64,000 bases of DNA from Paraburkholderia nodosa DSM 21604 (GCF_000519185.1 NZ_JAFA01000002.1:186001-250000); one strand, 5' to 3'; positions 45,486-55,331 are shown, counted from the stretch's first letter. The notes: generated by a model from the sequence alone, not told the origin. Translations and numbers: made by a program.

Positions 45486-46814
45486 ATGAAAGTCGTAGAG
45501 GAACAAGCGTTGCCCGCGCAAAGCCAGGCTTACGTGGAAAGTGCGGAACGTGCACAGCGCACCAGGGTCCGGTATTTCGTGCTCTCGATGCTGCTCGTGG
45601 CGACCGTGCTCAACTTCGTCGACCGCTCGGCGTTGGGGATCGTGGCGCCCGGGCTGTCGAAAGATCTCGCGCTCAACAAGATGCAGATGGGCGAGCTGTT
45701 CGCGGCGTTCGGCCTCGCCTACTCGATCGCGCTCCTGCCAGGCGGCATTCTCACCGACGTGCTCGGCTCGCGCGTGGCCTATGCGCTCTCGCTCGTCGGC
45801 TGGTCGATCGCCACGCTCACGCAGGGCCTCGCGAGCGGCTATCACATGCTGCTCGGCTCGCGGCTCACCATGGGCGCACTCGAAGCGCCGGCCTTCCCGT
45901 CCAACACACGCGCCGTCACGCTGTGGTTTCCCGTGCAGGAACGCGGCTTCGCAACGAGCGTGTACGTGATGGGGCAATACATCGGCACGCCCCTCTTCAC
46001 CGGCTTGCTGCTGTGGATTTCCTCGGCTTGGGGCTGGCGCACCGTGTTCTTTGTGACGGGCGGCTTCGGCATTCTCTTCAGCATGGTCTGGTATCGCTTG
46101 TATCGCGATCCGCACGAGCATGGTTCGGTCAACGCCGCGGAGCTTCAATACATCAACGAGGGCGCAACACCTGCCGCGCGCAAGCCGCGCGAGAAGTTCG
46201 ACTGGCGCATGGCGCTCAAGCTGCTCAGCTACCGCCAGATTCTCGCCATCTGCCTCGGCAAGTTCTGCAACAACACGCTGCTCGTGTTCTTCACGACGTG
46301 GTTCATGACCTACCTGATCGAAGCGCGTCACATGTCGATGATCAAGGTGGGCATTTTCCAGGCGATGCCCTTCATTGGCGCCACGATCGGCATTCTCTCG
46401 GCGGGCTTTCTCTCGGACTTCTTTATCCGGCGCGGCGTGTCGATCTCGGCGGCGCGCAAGGCGCCGCTCATCATCGGCACGATGCTCGGCGCCTCGATCG
46501 TGCTCGTGAACTTCGTCGAATCCAACGAAGTCGTGATCGCCATTCTCACCGTGGCCTTCTTCGCGCAGGGCATCGGCTCGATGTCGTGGGCCGCCGTTTC
46601 CGAAATCGCGCCGCGTCAGTATGTAGGCCTCACGAGCAGCATCACGAGCCTTGCCGCCAATATCGCGGGCGTCACCACGCCGCTCATGATCGGCTATATC
46701 ACGCAGCACACCGGGCACTTCTACTGGGCGCTCAATCTCATGGGCGCGATCTGTCTGCTCGGCACGCTCTCGTATTCGCTGCTGCTCGGCAAGCTCTCGC
46801 GCATCGAACTCTGA
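45486..46814 (+). CDS. MFS transporter, anion:cation symporter type
   Basis: The 442-residue protein has about twelve membrane helices with a cytosolic N-terminus. The opening RYFVLSMLLVATVLNFVDRSALGIVAPGLSKDL and the loop GGILTDVLGSRVAYALS are typical of the ACS family, which imports organic anions such as hexarates, phthalate or tartrate. RAVTLWFPVQERGFATS in the fifth-helix region is another ACS hallmark. GGAGA lies 5 bases before the ATG; an upstream TTG would add four residues. It probably imports the substrate for the SDR and dehydrogenase. Confidence 0.92.
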   Translation: MKVVEEQALPAQSQAYVESAERAQRTRVRYFVLSMLLVATVLNFVDRSALGIVAPGLSKDLALNKMQMGELFAAFGLAYSIALLPGGILTDVLGSRVAYALSLVGWSIATLTQGLASGYHMLLGSRLTMGALEAPAFPSNTRAVTLWFPVQERGFATSVYVMGQYIGTPLFTGLLLWISSAWGWRTVFFVTGGFGILFSMVWYRLYRDPHEHGSVNAAELQYINEGATPAARKPREKFDWRMALKLLSYRQILAICLGKFCNNTLLVFFTTWFMTYLIEARHMSMIKVGIFQAMPFIGATIGILSAGFLSDFFIRRGVSISAARKAPLIIGTMLGASIVLVNFVESNEVVIAILTVAFFAQGIGSMSWAAVSEIAPRQYVGLTSSITSLAANIAGVTTPLMIGYITQHTGHFYWALNLMGAICLLGTLSYSLLLGKLSRIEL

Positions 46815-46823
46815 CACTCGCAC

Positions 46824-46854
46824 GCGGGCGCGAGAGCTTCGTGCGCGCGCCCGC
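46824..46854. terminator. Hairpin between MFS gene and HTH-citrate synthase gene
   Basis: GCGGGCGCG and CGCGCCCGC form a perfect 9-bp stem with a 13-nt loop, 9 nt after the MFS stop. No T-run follows, so it may attenuate rather than end transcription into the next gene. Confidence 0.45.
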
Positions 46855-46923
46855 CGGGATGACATTTCGCTGAAAAGCCGTCAATATTGCCGCTGAATAT
46901 CCGCACTGCCCGTCTGCCCTGCC

Positions 46924-48180
46924 ATGCCAAACTGGATTACCCTGACTGAAGCCGCCCGACAACTCGGCGTGCAGGCGCAGACCGTCTATGCCTATGCAAG
47001 CCGCGGCAATATCGCGGTCATGCCCGATCCGCACGACCCGCGCAAGAGTCTCTACCGCGCCGAAGACGTCGCCAGCCTGTGCCGCAAGAAACAGGTGGGG
47101 CGCAAGCGCGAGGCGCTCGCCGCGGGCACGATCTTCGGCGCGGAGCCCTGTATCTACAGCAGCATCACCACCTTTTCGAAGGGCCGGCCGTACTACCGGG
47201 GACGCGACAGCATCGGCATGGCGCAGACGGCCACGCTCGAAGACGTGGCCACCCTGCTCTGGAACGCGCGCGCGGACGTGACGTTCGAAGCCGCCGACGT
47301 GCGCCTGCACGGCGACGAGCGCGGCCGCGAATGCGCATTCACATCGCTTGCGGCCATCGCGGCGCGCGGCCACTCGACGCTTGGGCGCACCGACACGGCC
47401 TTGCACGTCGAGGCGGGCCGGCTCGTGGCGGTCATCGCCCATGCGTTCGGCGCGCGTGGCGAGCCATCGGCAAACGCCACCCCGCTGCCGGTTCACGAGC
47501 GCCTCGCGCTAGGCTGGGGCCAGGGCCGCGCGGGCGCGGAACTGATCCGCCGCGCCATGGTGCTCGTGGCCGATCACGAGATCACCAGTTCGGCGTTCGC
47601 CGCACGCATCACGGCGTCCACCGGCGCCTCGTTGCCGGGCTGTCTGCTCACGGGCCTCGCCACGCTCTCCGGCCCGCTGCACGGCGACGCCTCGGGCCGC
47701 GTGCGCGCGGTGTTCGACGACGTGGGCCGGCTCGGCGCGGAGCACGTCGTCGCCCATCATTTGCAGTCGGCCATTCCCATTCCCGGATTCGGGCACCACC
47801 TCTATCCCGACGGCGATCCGCGCGCGGACGCCTTGCTGGAAGTGCTGGAACCGCCCGCAGAGCTCGTTTCCTTCATCGAGAAGGTCGTGGCGCTCACCGG
47901 CCTCAAACCGAATATCGACGTGGCGCTCGCCACCCTCGCCGCGCAACTGAAGCTGCCGCGGGACGCCTCGTTCGCGCTGTTCGCCACGGCGCGCTGCGTG
48001 GGGCTGCTCGCGCATTGCATGGAACAGCTCAGGGTGGGCAAGGTGATCCGCCCGCGCGGCCGCTACACCGGACCCGCGCTTGAAGACGCTGGCGCCCCCG
48101 CAAGCACGGAAGACAACACCAAAACGCCCGACGCGGCGACACTCGAAAAGAACCGCCTCTTCAAGTCCGTGGCGCGCTGA
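46924..48180 (+). CDS. Citrate synthase family protein with N-terminal helix-turn-helix domain
   Basis: The 418-residue protein starts with a MerR/excisionase-like DNA-binding helix-turn-helix (about 4-55: [25 protein letters not shown], then [15 protein letters not shown]). The rest is a citrate synthase fold. The active-site residues look intact: H218 in [13 protein letters not shown]291 in [15 protein letters not shown] and D332 in NIDVALA. It could therefore condense an acyl-CoA with oxaloacetate or a 2-oxoacid, or act as a metabolite-sensing regulator, or both. It follows the MFS gene by 109 bp with a hairpin in the gap. An unlike-housekeeping citrate synthase in a catabolic cluster suggests a special substrate. 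Confidence 0.88.
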   Translation: MPNWITLTEAARQLGVQAQTVYAYASRGNIAVMPDPHDPRKSLYRAEDVASLCRKKQVGRKREALAAGTIFGAEPCIYSSITTFSKGRPYYRGRDSIGMAQTATLEDVATLLWNARADVTFEAADVRLHGDERGRECAFTSLAAIAARGHSTLGRTDTALHVEAGRLVAVIAHAFGARGEPSANATPLPVHERLALGWGQGRAGAELIRRAMVLVADHEITSSAFAARITASTGASLPGCLLTGLATLSGPLHGDASGRVRAVFDDVGRLGAEHVVAHHLQSAIPIPGFGHHLYPDGDPRADALLEVLEPPAELVSFIEKVVALTGLKPNIDVALATLAAQLKLPRDASFALFATARCVGLLAHCMEQLRVGKVIRPRGRYTGPALEDAGAPASTEDNTKTPDAATLEKNRLFKSVAR

Positions 48181-48365
48181 GGCGCGCACAATTCTCCCCG
48201 CTTGACTGGGGAAAACCACCATTGCGCAACGGTTCCAGCGGGTTCCACCGCCGACCTTCAGTTCCTTCGGCCAGCGCCGTAAACATGTTCAGTGCTTTGC
48301 CGTCTCACGCGCGAAGCACGATCGTTTTTCTGCTACCTAGCCCCTCGCGTTCTGGAGCCAACTTC

Positions 48366-49913
48366 GTGTTTGCACGACTCTCTATCTCTGTTCGTCTGCG
48401 CATCGCGGTCGGCGTACTGGCCTTGCTGATCGTGGCAGCCGGCGTTTCCGGCCTTGCGGGCATGTCGCGCACCAATACGGCGCTCGGCTATGCCTACTCG
48501 AACCAACTGGTCGCCGCCATCAACATCGGCAAGACGAACCTGAATCTGACCATCGCGCGCACGACGCTCGACCGCATCCTCCTGCACCCCGACGCGCCCG
48601 ACGTTCAGCCGTTGCTCGACAAGGCGCAGAACTATCTCGACACCTCGAACAAGGCCTGGGAGGTCTACCGCTCGCTGCCGCACGCCCCCGAAGAGCAGGC
48701 GCTCGCCGACGGCGTTCAGGCCGCCCTCACCGGCATGCTGGAGCAAGGCATCCAGCCGCTCATGGCCGCGATCAAGCAAGGCGACCGCCAGGCTCAGGAC
48801 GATATCGCGATGAAGCGCATTCCGCCGCTCTCGGTCGCGCTCACCAAGGCCTCGACCGCGCTCGAGGCATGGCAGAAGGCCCATGGGGAGCAGGCGTTCG
48901 ACCGCGCGCAGGACCGCTATTCGTGGCTGCGGGCCGGCAGCATCGCGCTGATCGTGCTCGGTCTCGCGGTGGCGGGCGTGTGCGCCGCGGGACTGCACCG
49001 CGCGATCGCAGCGCCTCTCGAGAACGTGCAGGGCGCGCTCCAGCGCATTGCGGACGGCGACCTGACCGCCAACCTCGAAACGCGTTCCAGCGACGAAATG
49101 GGCCGCCTCGTGGCGAGCCTCAAGGCCATGCAGGACGCGCTCGCCCAGACAGTGCGCAAGGTCAGTCACAGCTCCGAGTCCATTTCCACGGCGACGCGCC
49201 AGATTGCCGCCGGCAACGACGACCTGTCGCAGCGCACCGAAGAGCAGGCGGCCTCGCTGCAGGAAACGGCCGCGAGCATGGAGCAGCTCACCGCCACGGT
49301 CAAGCAGAACGCCGAAAACGCGCGCACCGCGCAAACGCTCGCCAACAGCGCGCAGGAAGTCGCCGATCGCGGCTCGCAGGTCGTGAGCAACGCAGTGCAG
49401 ACGATGGAGCGCATCGACGGCAGCTCGCAGAAGATCGCCGATATCACCGGCATCATCGAAGGCATTGCTTTCCAGACCAATATCCTCGCGCTCAATGCGG
49501 CGGTGGAAGCCGCGCGCGCGGGCGAACAGGGCCGCGGATTCGCCGTGGTTGCGAGCGAGGTGCGCTCGCTTGCGCAGCGTTCGGCGGCGGCCGCCAAAGA
49601 GATCAAGACGCTGATCGCTGAATCGGTCGAGCACGTTTCGACGGGCTCGGACTATGTGCGCTCGGCCGGCGAGACGATGAACGAGATTGGCGAGTCCATT
49701 GGCCGCGTGACGACCATCATGCACGAGATCGCGAACGCGTCCGAAGAGCAGCGCGACGGCATCGAGCAGGTGAATCTCGCGGTCTCGCAGATGGACCAGG
49801 TCTCGCAGCAGAACGCCGCGCTCGTGGAAGAAGCGGCCGCGGCCGCCATGGCGCTCAGCGAGCAGGCCGACTCCCTGCGCGATGCAGTTGGGGCGTTCAG
49901 GCTCACGCACTGA
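48366..49913 (+). CDS. Methyl-accepting chemotaxis protein
   Basis: The 515-residue chemoreceptor begins at GTG, reading [16 protein letters not shown], after TCTGGAG; longer frames add a Ser/Pro-rich leader unlike the family. It has a membrane helix (about 10-32), a periplasmic four-helix-bundle (about 35-190), a second helix ([18 protein letters not shown]), HAMP, and a signalling domain with [20 protein letters not shown] and [15 protein letters not shown]. The C-terminus has no CheR-binding pentapeptide. It stands alone between a citrate synthase-like gene and a convergent orphan gene. The ligand is unknown. Confidence 0.94.
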   Translation: MFARLSISVRLRIAVGVLALLIVAAGVSGLAGMSRTNTALGYAYSNQLVAAINIGKTNLNLTIARTTLDRILLHPDAPDVQPLLDKAQNYLDTSNKAWEVYRSLPHAPEEQALADGVQAALTGMLEQGIQPLMAAIKQGDRQAQDDIAMKRIPPLSVALTKASTALEAWQKAHGEQAFDRAQDRYSWLRAGSIALIVLGLAVAGVCAAGLHRAIAAPLENVQGALQRIADGDLTANLETRSSDEMGRLVASLKAMQDALAQTVRKVSHSSESISTATRQIAAGNDDLSQRTEEQAASLQETAASMEQLTATVKQNAENARTAQTLANSAQEVADRGSQVVSNAVQTMERIDGSSQKIADITGIIEGIAFQTNILALNAAVEAARAGEQGRGFAVVASEVRSLAQRSAAAAKEIKTLIAESVEHVSTGSDYVRSAGETMNEIGESIGRVTTIMHEIANASEEQRDGIEQVNLAVSQMDQVSQQNAALVEEAAAAAMALSEQADSLRDAVGAFRLTH

Positions 49914-49950
49914 GCGCAGGACAGGCGTTAGAGCCGCTCGATCGAGGCGG

Positions 49951-49968
49951 GGCCGGTGAGAACCGGCC
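49951..49968. terminator. GNRA-looped hairpin between convergent genes
   Basis: GGCCGGT and ACCGGCC form a perfect 7-bp stem closed by a GAGA tetraloop, lying between the stops of the chemoreceptor gene and the convergent orphan gene. Outer GAGG/CCTC can pair further. No T-run follows; it may serve both transcripts. Confidence 0.45.
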
Positions 49969-49971
49969 ACC

Positions 49972-51525
49972 TCAATTCGACGCGCTTTTCAGCAAGATCA
50001 TGCCGTGGATCCTGGCAAGCGCCTGCTGCCATGCGGCGGTGTCGCGCGTGGCGTCGCCTTTCTCGATCAGCGGTTCGAGCATCGAAAGCAGGTCCGTCGA
50101 GCGCGAGGTGTCTTTCGGCGTGTTCACGTCGGAGACGAGCACACCTCGTTCGTACTTCGAATCACGTGTATTCTGCTCCGACGACTGGCTCAGCGTGGCA
50201 TTCAGCAGTACGCCGCGCGCCGTCGCCATCTGCACCGCGCTCTGAGCGCTATCGTCGATCCGCACGTAGTCGTAGTTCTGCGAATTTCTCGACGACGTGA
50301 GGACTGGCGCAGCCCCTCCCTGCAACGCCAGATGGTAGCTCGCGCTCAAATGCGATTGCTGGATCTGCGAGATCCTGCCCTCGCGCGCCGTGCCTTCGAG
50401 TTGCGTGCTCTGCGCAACCTGATACGAGAATGAATCGACTTCACCAGGGCGCATCGGATTGGGCGAAGCGCTCGTGTCCGTGATCGACGCACTGAAGTCG
50501 GCAAGACCCGTGAGCATGGCCTGATCCGACTGCTGCAGCGTCGGCGCGTACGCGGCTCCCGGCAAGGTCTCGCCCGAAGGCGTGCCATAGTCCTCGTTCA
50601 TTTGCGTAAAGCCGTCTTCGAACATCGACATCAGCGCGGCGTTGCCGTGTCCGCGCGCATTCGCGTGATCGAACTGCTGCAAATAACTCGCTATCGATGC
50701 CGCGCGCTGCGCGCCCGTTCCCCACAGCGCGGAATGACTCGTGTCGACCTTGAGGTTCATCGTGCCGGCGGCGCTCGTGACGCTCAGGCTGCGCGCCGAG
50801 CTGTCCTGCGCGTAGCTCGCCGAAATATTCTCGTTGCCGTTGCCCGTCACGCTGTACTGAAAGTTCACCGAAGCGAGCGTCGACGTGTCGAACTGTGCGA
50901 GGCCGCTCAAGTCGAGCTTGGGCGGTACGGCGCTCAGGCCGTCGATGGCCTGCTGGAAGCCGTCCGACAGTTTCGCCAGCGCGCTGCGTTCGCTCTCGCT
51001 CAGCGTGCCGCTGCTCTTGATGCTCACCGAGAGGCCGCCGTCTTCGCTGCCCAGTTCGATCTCGACCGTCACGCCGCTCTTCGTTCGAATCGTCAGGCCG
51101 ATCTGGCCCACTGCGCCATTCGATCCTTGCCCCACGGGCGCCAGGCCGCTTGCCGACGAAACGCTGACCGACTGCGCGTAGTCGCTGCCCGTGGTCTTGA
51201 AGCGATCGAGCAGCGCACTGCCCAGTCCGGCGAAATGGCCCGCCATCGTCTGCTGGGCGTAGTTGCCCGCCATCCTGAGCGACACGATATCGCTGTTGTC
51301 GCTCGCCCAGCTCAACACCGGTGCGGTGCCGGTGAGCGTGCCTTCGGGCGTATAGGTTTGAAGCACGGCAACGCCGCTTGCCGAAGGAATCGTGACGATG
51401 GTCGAGGGCGAGAGCGCCGCGAGACTGGACACGTCGGTGTCGGCCTCGGCGGTGGGAATCACGCTGCTCACGAGAGGCGTGAGCGCGAGGGTCGTGGCGG
51501 CATTCAGGGACGATAGCGTGGTCAT
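49972..51525 (-). CDS. Ser/Thr/Ala-rich protein of unknown function
   Basis: This 517-residue protein is not recognised. It is rich in Ser, Thr, Ala, Gly and Gln, has no cysteine and has no clear cleavable signal peptide; the N-terminus reads MTTLSSLNAATTLALTPLVSSV. The middle part has alternating beta-like segments (IGLTIRTKSGVTVEIELGS, LSVSIKSSGTL) followed by SESERSALAKLSDGFQQAIDGLSA, and the C-terminal end is charged and helical. Composition suggests a secreted or surface protein, or one linked to flagella-type export. The gene is monocistronic. The start MTTLSSL was preferred over an Arg-rich upstream extension. Confidence 0.75.
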   Translation of the reverse strand: MTTLSSLNAATTLALTPLVSSVIPTAEADTDVSSLAALSPSTIVTIPSASGVAVLQTYTPEGTLTGTAPVLSWASDNSDIVSLRMAGNYAQQTMAGHFAGLGSALLDRFKTTGSDYAQSVSVSSASGLAPVGQGSNGAVGQIGLTIRTKSGVTVEIELGSEDGGLSVSIKSSGTLSESERSALAKLSDGFQQAIDGLSAVPPKLDLSGLAQFDTSTLASVNFQYSVTGNGNENISASYAQDSSARSLSVTSAAGTMNLKVDTSHSALWGTGAQRAASIASYLQQFDHANARGHGNAALMSMFEDGFTQMNEDYGTPSGETLPGAAYAPTLQQSDQAMLTGLADFSASITDTSASPNPMRPGEVDSFSYQVAQSTQLEGTAREGRISQIQQSHLSASYHLALQGGAAPVLTSSRNSQNYDYVRIDDSAQSAVQMATARGVLLNATLSQSSEQNTRDSKYERGVLVSDVNTPKDTSRSTDLLSMLEPLIEKGDATRDTAAWQQALARIHGMILLKSASN

Positions 51526-51706
51526 GGCTCGATGCGTTCTTGTTGTTCGCCCTGCGGTTCGCCGGGCCGTTCGCAAAATGGCGCCGCGCGCCAGCATGCC
51601 GGCGCGGCCAACTGCTCTATCGCTCTATCGTCACGTATTACGAAATCTTTAGGTTGAGCTTTCACCTGCCCATACGGGCACGTGCGTAGGTCGAGCCGTT
51701 TGCGGC

Positions 51707-52006
51707 TCAGCTTGCGCAGGCCAACTCAGGCGTCCGGCGGGGCGCGTCGAAGTCCCGGGCTTGCATGGCAGCCGCAGCGCAGCCACGCTTTTCCAGCCGC
51801 TCGGCCAGCAGCCAGCAGAACACGTCCAGCTCGGCCCTGCCGCGCGTCGCGATGAATTCGTGCATGACTTCGTGCACGGCGCCTTCCTGTGTCGCCGTCG
51901 AAAGCATGCTGGAAATATGCGACGCGCCGCGCGCGAGTTCGAGCGAATACGCCGCTTCGTAGTAGTACAGGCCGCTTTGACGCGGCCTTTTGTGGGCCTT
52001 TTTCAT
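51707..52006 (-). CDS. Small protein of unknown function
   Basis: The 99-residue protein starts with a basic segment (KKAHKRPRQSG) and continues with a helical, acidic middle (YYYEAAYSLELARGASHISSML, VHEVMHEFIATRGRAELDVFCWLLAERLEKRG). No family is recognised. GGGGGAAAT just before the ATG is a good ribosome-binding site and decides the start against a longer frame. It lies on the same strand as, and 160 bp from, the AraC gene upstream. Confidence 0.65.
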   Translation of the reverse strand: MKKAHKRPRQSGLYYYEAAYSLELARGASHISSMLSTATQEGAVHEVMHEFIATRGRAELDVFCWLLAERLEKRGCAAAAMQARDFDAPRRTPELACAS

Positions 52007-52166
52007 ATTTCCCCCGTTTGCCTGGATCTCGCAGGCGTCTGCATCTTTGCAGGCGGCGCATGACGCGGCAATGAATCGGCAGTACCTGGGGCCAAATCTG
52101 TCGCTATGTCTCAAATACTTGTTGTTTTGTCTCACACGCGGCTTGCACGATCCGCGCGTTTCATGC

Positions 52167-53195
52167 TCAACGCATCAAGGCCATCCAGTAGCGCCAGTCG
52201 TCCGCCCCGGACTCTTTCGCCAGTTCGGTATCGCCGCTGAGCGCCAGCATGCGTACCGCCCGCGGCGAGAGGCCAATCGAGCGGCGAAACGCGCGCGTGA
52301 AATTCGCGGCATCGGTGAAGCCGTGCGAGGCGGCAATGTCGGCAATCGATATGCCACGTCGCGCCGGGTCGGCGAGCATCTCACGGCAGCGCCGCAAGCG
52401 GCGCTCGCGCACATAAGTCGCGAAACCGCCCTCCTGCTCGAAAAGGCGGTACAGCGTGGCACGCGACATGCCGAATGCACGCGCCACGAATTCCGCGTTC
52501 AGTTGTGGGTCGCTCAGGCGCTTCTCCACATAGCGGCAGATCGATACGAACCCGCATTGCTGAACGGCCGGCATGTGCTCCGGGCTCACGCTCGCGTTGA
52601 GCGCGCTGGCCGCGAGCTGAAGCGTTGCGGGCATGACGGCCTGGGCGTGGGTGAGCGTCATCTGCGAGGCGTGCCGGTAAAGCGCGCCCAGATGCTCACG
52701 CAGCAGCGCGACCGTCGGATCGGCGCCGCGTATCACGCGCATGCTCTGCTGGTCGGGCGCCGTCAGCAGAGGGGCGAGCAAGCGCCGCGGCACCGCCAGA
52801 TTGAGGAATTCGCTTTGCGTGGTTTCGGTCGCGAGCGGTTGGGCCGCGTCCACGATGAACATGTCGCCCGGTTGCGTACACGCTTCCGGGCCCCCGTCGC
52901 GCGCCCGGCAATGGCCGCCTAGATAGAACTGCAGAACATATTGGTCGTGGCCGTCACGCCCGATCTTCGCGTTCGAGCGGTCGTAACGCTGCGCGCCCGT
53001 GCGTATCGAGCCCAGCACCACGTCGCCGAACAGGTAGCCGCTCACGCTGGTGCCGAATCCCGCGTCGCGCGATTCGGCGGTCTGCGTGTCGAAGATGACG
53101 CTCACCGCCTCGCGCCACGCGGAAAACTGCTGGTCGCGAGACAAGACGCTGGTATCGAACGCGGAATGAGGCAGGGAATTGGGCGTTGGGCTCAT
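52167..53195 (-). CDS. AraC family transcriptional regulator
   Basis: The 342-residue protein has an AraC_binding_2-type N-terminal sensor (about 20-190, with DGHDQYVLQFYLGGHCRARDG and PGDMFIVDAAQPLATET) and a C-terminal double helix-turn-helix (about 225-325: AEFVARAFGMSRATLYRLFEQEGG and SIADIAASHGFTDAANFTRAFRRSIGLSPR). It is divergent from the gene of an NHL-repeat Tat-exported protein across 215 bp and may control it. The effector is unknown. Confidence 0.9.
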   Translation of the reverse strand: MSPTPNSLPHSAFDTSVLSRDQQFSAWREAVSVIFDTQTAESRDAGFGTSVSGYLFGDVVLGSIRTGAQRYDRSNAKIGRDGHDQYVLQFYLGGHCRARDGGPEACTQPGDMFIVDAAQPLATETTQSEFLNLAVPRRLLAPLLTAPDQQSMRVIRGADPTVALLREHLGALYRHASQMTLTHAQAVMPATLQLAASALNASVSPEHMPAVQQCGFVSICRYVEKRLSDPQLNAEFVARAFGMSRATLYRLFEQEGGFATYVRERRLRRCREMLADPARRGISIADIAASHGFTDAANFTRAFRRSIGLSPRAVRMLALSGDTELAKESGADDWRYWMALMR

Positions 53196-53410
53196 GGGCC
53201 ACCTTGGTTTGCGAAACGACTACGTGATGGGTATCCTCGACTACTGCGCTATCGGTTGCGCGCGCAAATTCTTTAGGGTGCGCGCATCAAGGAATATTGG
53301 CTACGGGGAATGCGCCTTGCTACGCGCAGGACGGGCAGCCGTTTCATGCGCCGAAAGGGTTGCAATGCACAACGCCCGCCGTCGTCTTCGACGAAGAGGA
53401 GGAAGGTTCG

Positions 53411-54547
53411 ATGAGCCCGCTTCATTCCATCGGCTGCCCATGCTGTGGCGGCCTGTTACAGGGCGCGTTCACGCGTCGCCAGTTCCTCGCGGCAACCGCA
53501 GCGCTCGCCGCCGCGCCGGCTTTCGGCCAGACGCAAACAGTTCCGTCCATCGCTTACGATTCCATTGCCAATCCGGTGCGGCTGCCGGTGGATAGGTATT
53601 TCGGCGAATGCTCCGGCGTCGCGGTGAATTCGCACGGACATATTTTCGTGCTCTCGCGCGGCAATACCACGGGGCCGGCTTATGGCGCCGCCGCCGCGCA
53701 ATTACTCGAATTTGCGGCCGATGGACGGTACGTCAGGGAGATCGGCCATAACCTGTACGCGTGGTCGTTTGCCCACACCGTGAAGATCGACCGCCAGGAC
53801 AACATCTGGGTGACGGACAAGGGCTCGGACATGGTGATCAAGTTCACGCCGGAAGGCCGCGTGGCGATGGTGTTCGGCCGCAAGCAGGAAGCGTCCGACG
53901 AAGAGACGGCGCCGCTCAAGCATCCGAACCCGCCCTTGCCGGCCGAGCCCGGACGCTTTCGCCAGGTCACCGACGTCGCCTGGGACGCCGTCGGCAACAC
54001 CTACATCAGCGACGGCTATATCAATTCGCGCGTGGCGAAGGTCGACAAGGACGGCAACTGGCTCAAGTCATGGGGCGATCGCGGCACGGGGCCCGGACAG
54101 TTCCATACGCCGCACAGCATTGCAGTCGACGCGCAGGACCGCATTTATGTCGCAGACCGAAGCAACCGGCGTATTCAGGTGTTCGATACGGATGGCAAGT
54201 TCCTGCGGCAATTCACGATCGACGTTCCCGTGCCGACCGGCGCGCGGCCCGCCATCGGCAACGTCCCGGACGAAGCGACGATCGCCGCGGGCACGCTCGC
54301 GCCGGGCTCGCCGTGGGCGATCTGCATCTCGCCCGGGCCCGATCAGGTGCTGTACAGCTCCGACGCTTACCCGGGGCACATCTACAAGTTGAGTCTCGAC
54401 GGCGAGTTGCTCGGCGTATTGGGCGAATCGGGCAAGCAGTTGAAGCAGTTCGGCTGGATCCACGAAATGGCGTGTCCCGCGAAAAACGTGCTGTTCGTCG
54501 CCGAGCTGCTGAACTGGCGCGTGCAGAAGCTGGTGCTGCACGCCTAG
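53411..54547 (+). CDS. Tat-exported NHL-repeat (peptidyl-alpha-hydroxyglycine lyase-like) protein
   Basis: The 378-residue precursor has a Tat signal: TRRQFLA at 21-27, a hydrophobic stretch AATAALAAAPA, and probable cleavage after AFGQ. Unusually, a CPCCG cluster (C9, C11, C12) precedes the twin arginines. The mature part is a six-bladed NHL beta-propeller with repeats such as IFVLSRGN, IWVTDKGSDMVIKF, TYISDGYINSRVAKVD, IYVADRSNRRIQVFD and YSSDAYPGHIYKL. Bacterial members are often named after peptidylamidoglycolate lyase, but activity is unproven. GAGGAGGAAGG precedes the ATG. A role in the periplasm is expected. Confidence 0.85.
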   Translation: MSPLHSIGCPCCGGLLQGAFTRRQFLAATAALAAAPAFGQTQTVPSIAYDSIANPVRLPVDRYFGECSGVAVNSHGHIFVLSRGNTTGPAYGAAAAQLLEFAADGRYVREIGHNLYAWSFAHTVKIDRQDNIWVTDKGSDMVIKFTPEGRVAMVFGRKQEASDEETAPLKHPNPPLPAEPGRFRQVTDVAWDAVGNTYISDGYINSRVAKVDKDGNWLKSWGDRGTGPGQFHTPHSIAVDAQDRIYVADRSNRRIQVFDTDGKFLRQFTIDVPVPTGARPAIGNVPDEATIAAGTLAPGSPWAICISPGPDQVLYSSDAYPGHIYKLSLDGELLGVLGESGKQLKQFGWIHEMACPAKNVLFVAELLNWRVQKLVLHA

Positions 54548-54568
54548 CACGACGGCGCGCTCACGCAC

Positions 54569-55324
54569 TCAAGCGCGCACCACCGTCACGCCGGCCGCCT
54601 CGATCGGCTCGATCAGCTTCGCATCCGTCGAACGCTCGACGACGATGGTCTGCGCCATGCCGATCGGACCGATGCAGTACGGCGAGGCGGCGTTGAGCTT
54701 CGCGGCCGACGCCAATACGACCGTTTCGGCCGCGCGCGCGGCCAGTGCGCGCTTTACATAGGATTCCTCGAAATCCCCGGTGCTGAGACCGGCTTGTACG
54801 TGCACGCCCGTCACGCCCATGAAGTACAGGTCCGCATGGATGTGCGCGATCGCCTCCACGGCCGCCGCACCCACGGTGACGACCGAATGCTTGTAGAGCT
54901 TCCCGCCGATCAGCACGACCTCGATGGCGGGATGCTCCGCGAGCGCCACCGCGACGCCGGGGCTATGCGTGACGATGGTCGCCTGCAGATCGCGCGGCAG
55001 GCACTCGACCAGGAGCGCCGAAGTCGTCCCGCCATCGACGATCGCCACCTGCCCCGGCGCGATCATGTCCGCGGCCTTTTGGGCAATGCGCCGCTTGGCC
55101 GCCACCTCCATGCCGCGCCGCTCGGCAATGGGCGCCACCGCCGGCGAAGCCGGCAGCGCGCCGCCGTGCACGCGCTGCAACAGGCCTTCGGCCGCCAGTT
55201 CGCGCAGGTCGCGCCGCACCGTGTCCTCGGAAACGCCGAATTGCGCGCTCAGTTCGCCGGCGAGCACCTGGCCGTCGCGCTTGAGCGCCGCGAGTATCGC
55301 TTTCTTTCGTTGTTCTGTGAGCAT
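54569..55324 (-). CDS. DeoR family transcriptional regulator
   Basis: The 251-residue protein has a DeoR helix-turn-helix (about 3-58: LTEQRKKAILAALKRDGQVLAGELSAQFGVSEDTVRRDLRELA as one unit) and a DeoRC sugar-phosphate-sensing domain (about 75-235) with the IVDGGTTSALLVECLP and GGKLY segments. Most family members repress sugar catabolism genes. It is divergent from a Nudix hydrolase gene, and the 93-bp region between them carries four GCACGA direct repeats, likely its operator. Confidence 0.92.
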   Translation of the reverse strand: MLTEQRKKAILAALKRDGQVLAGELSAQFGVSEDTVRRDLRELAAEGLLQRVHGGALPASPAVAPIAERRGMEVAAKRRIAQKAADMIAPGQVAIVDGGTTSALLVECLPRDLQATIVTHSPGVAVALAEHPAIEVVLIGGKLYKHSVVTVGAAAVEAIAHIHADLYFMGVTGVHVQAGLSTGDFEESYVKRALAARAAETVVLASAAKLNAASPYCIGPIGMAQTIVVERSTDAKLIEPIEAAGVTVVRA

Positions 55325-55331
55325 GAGAATG

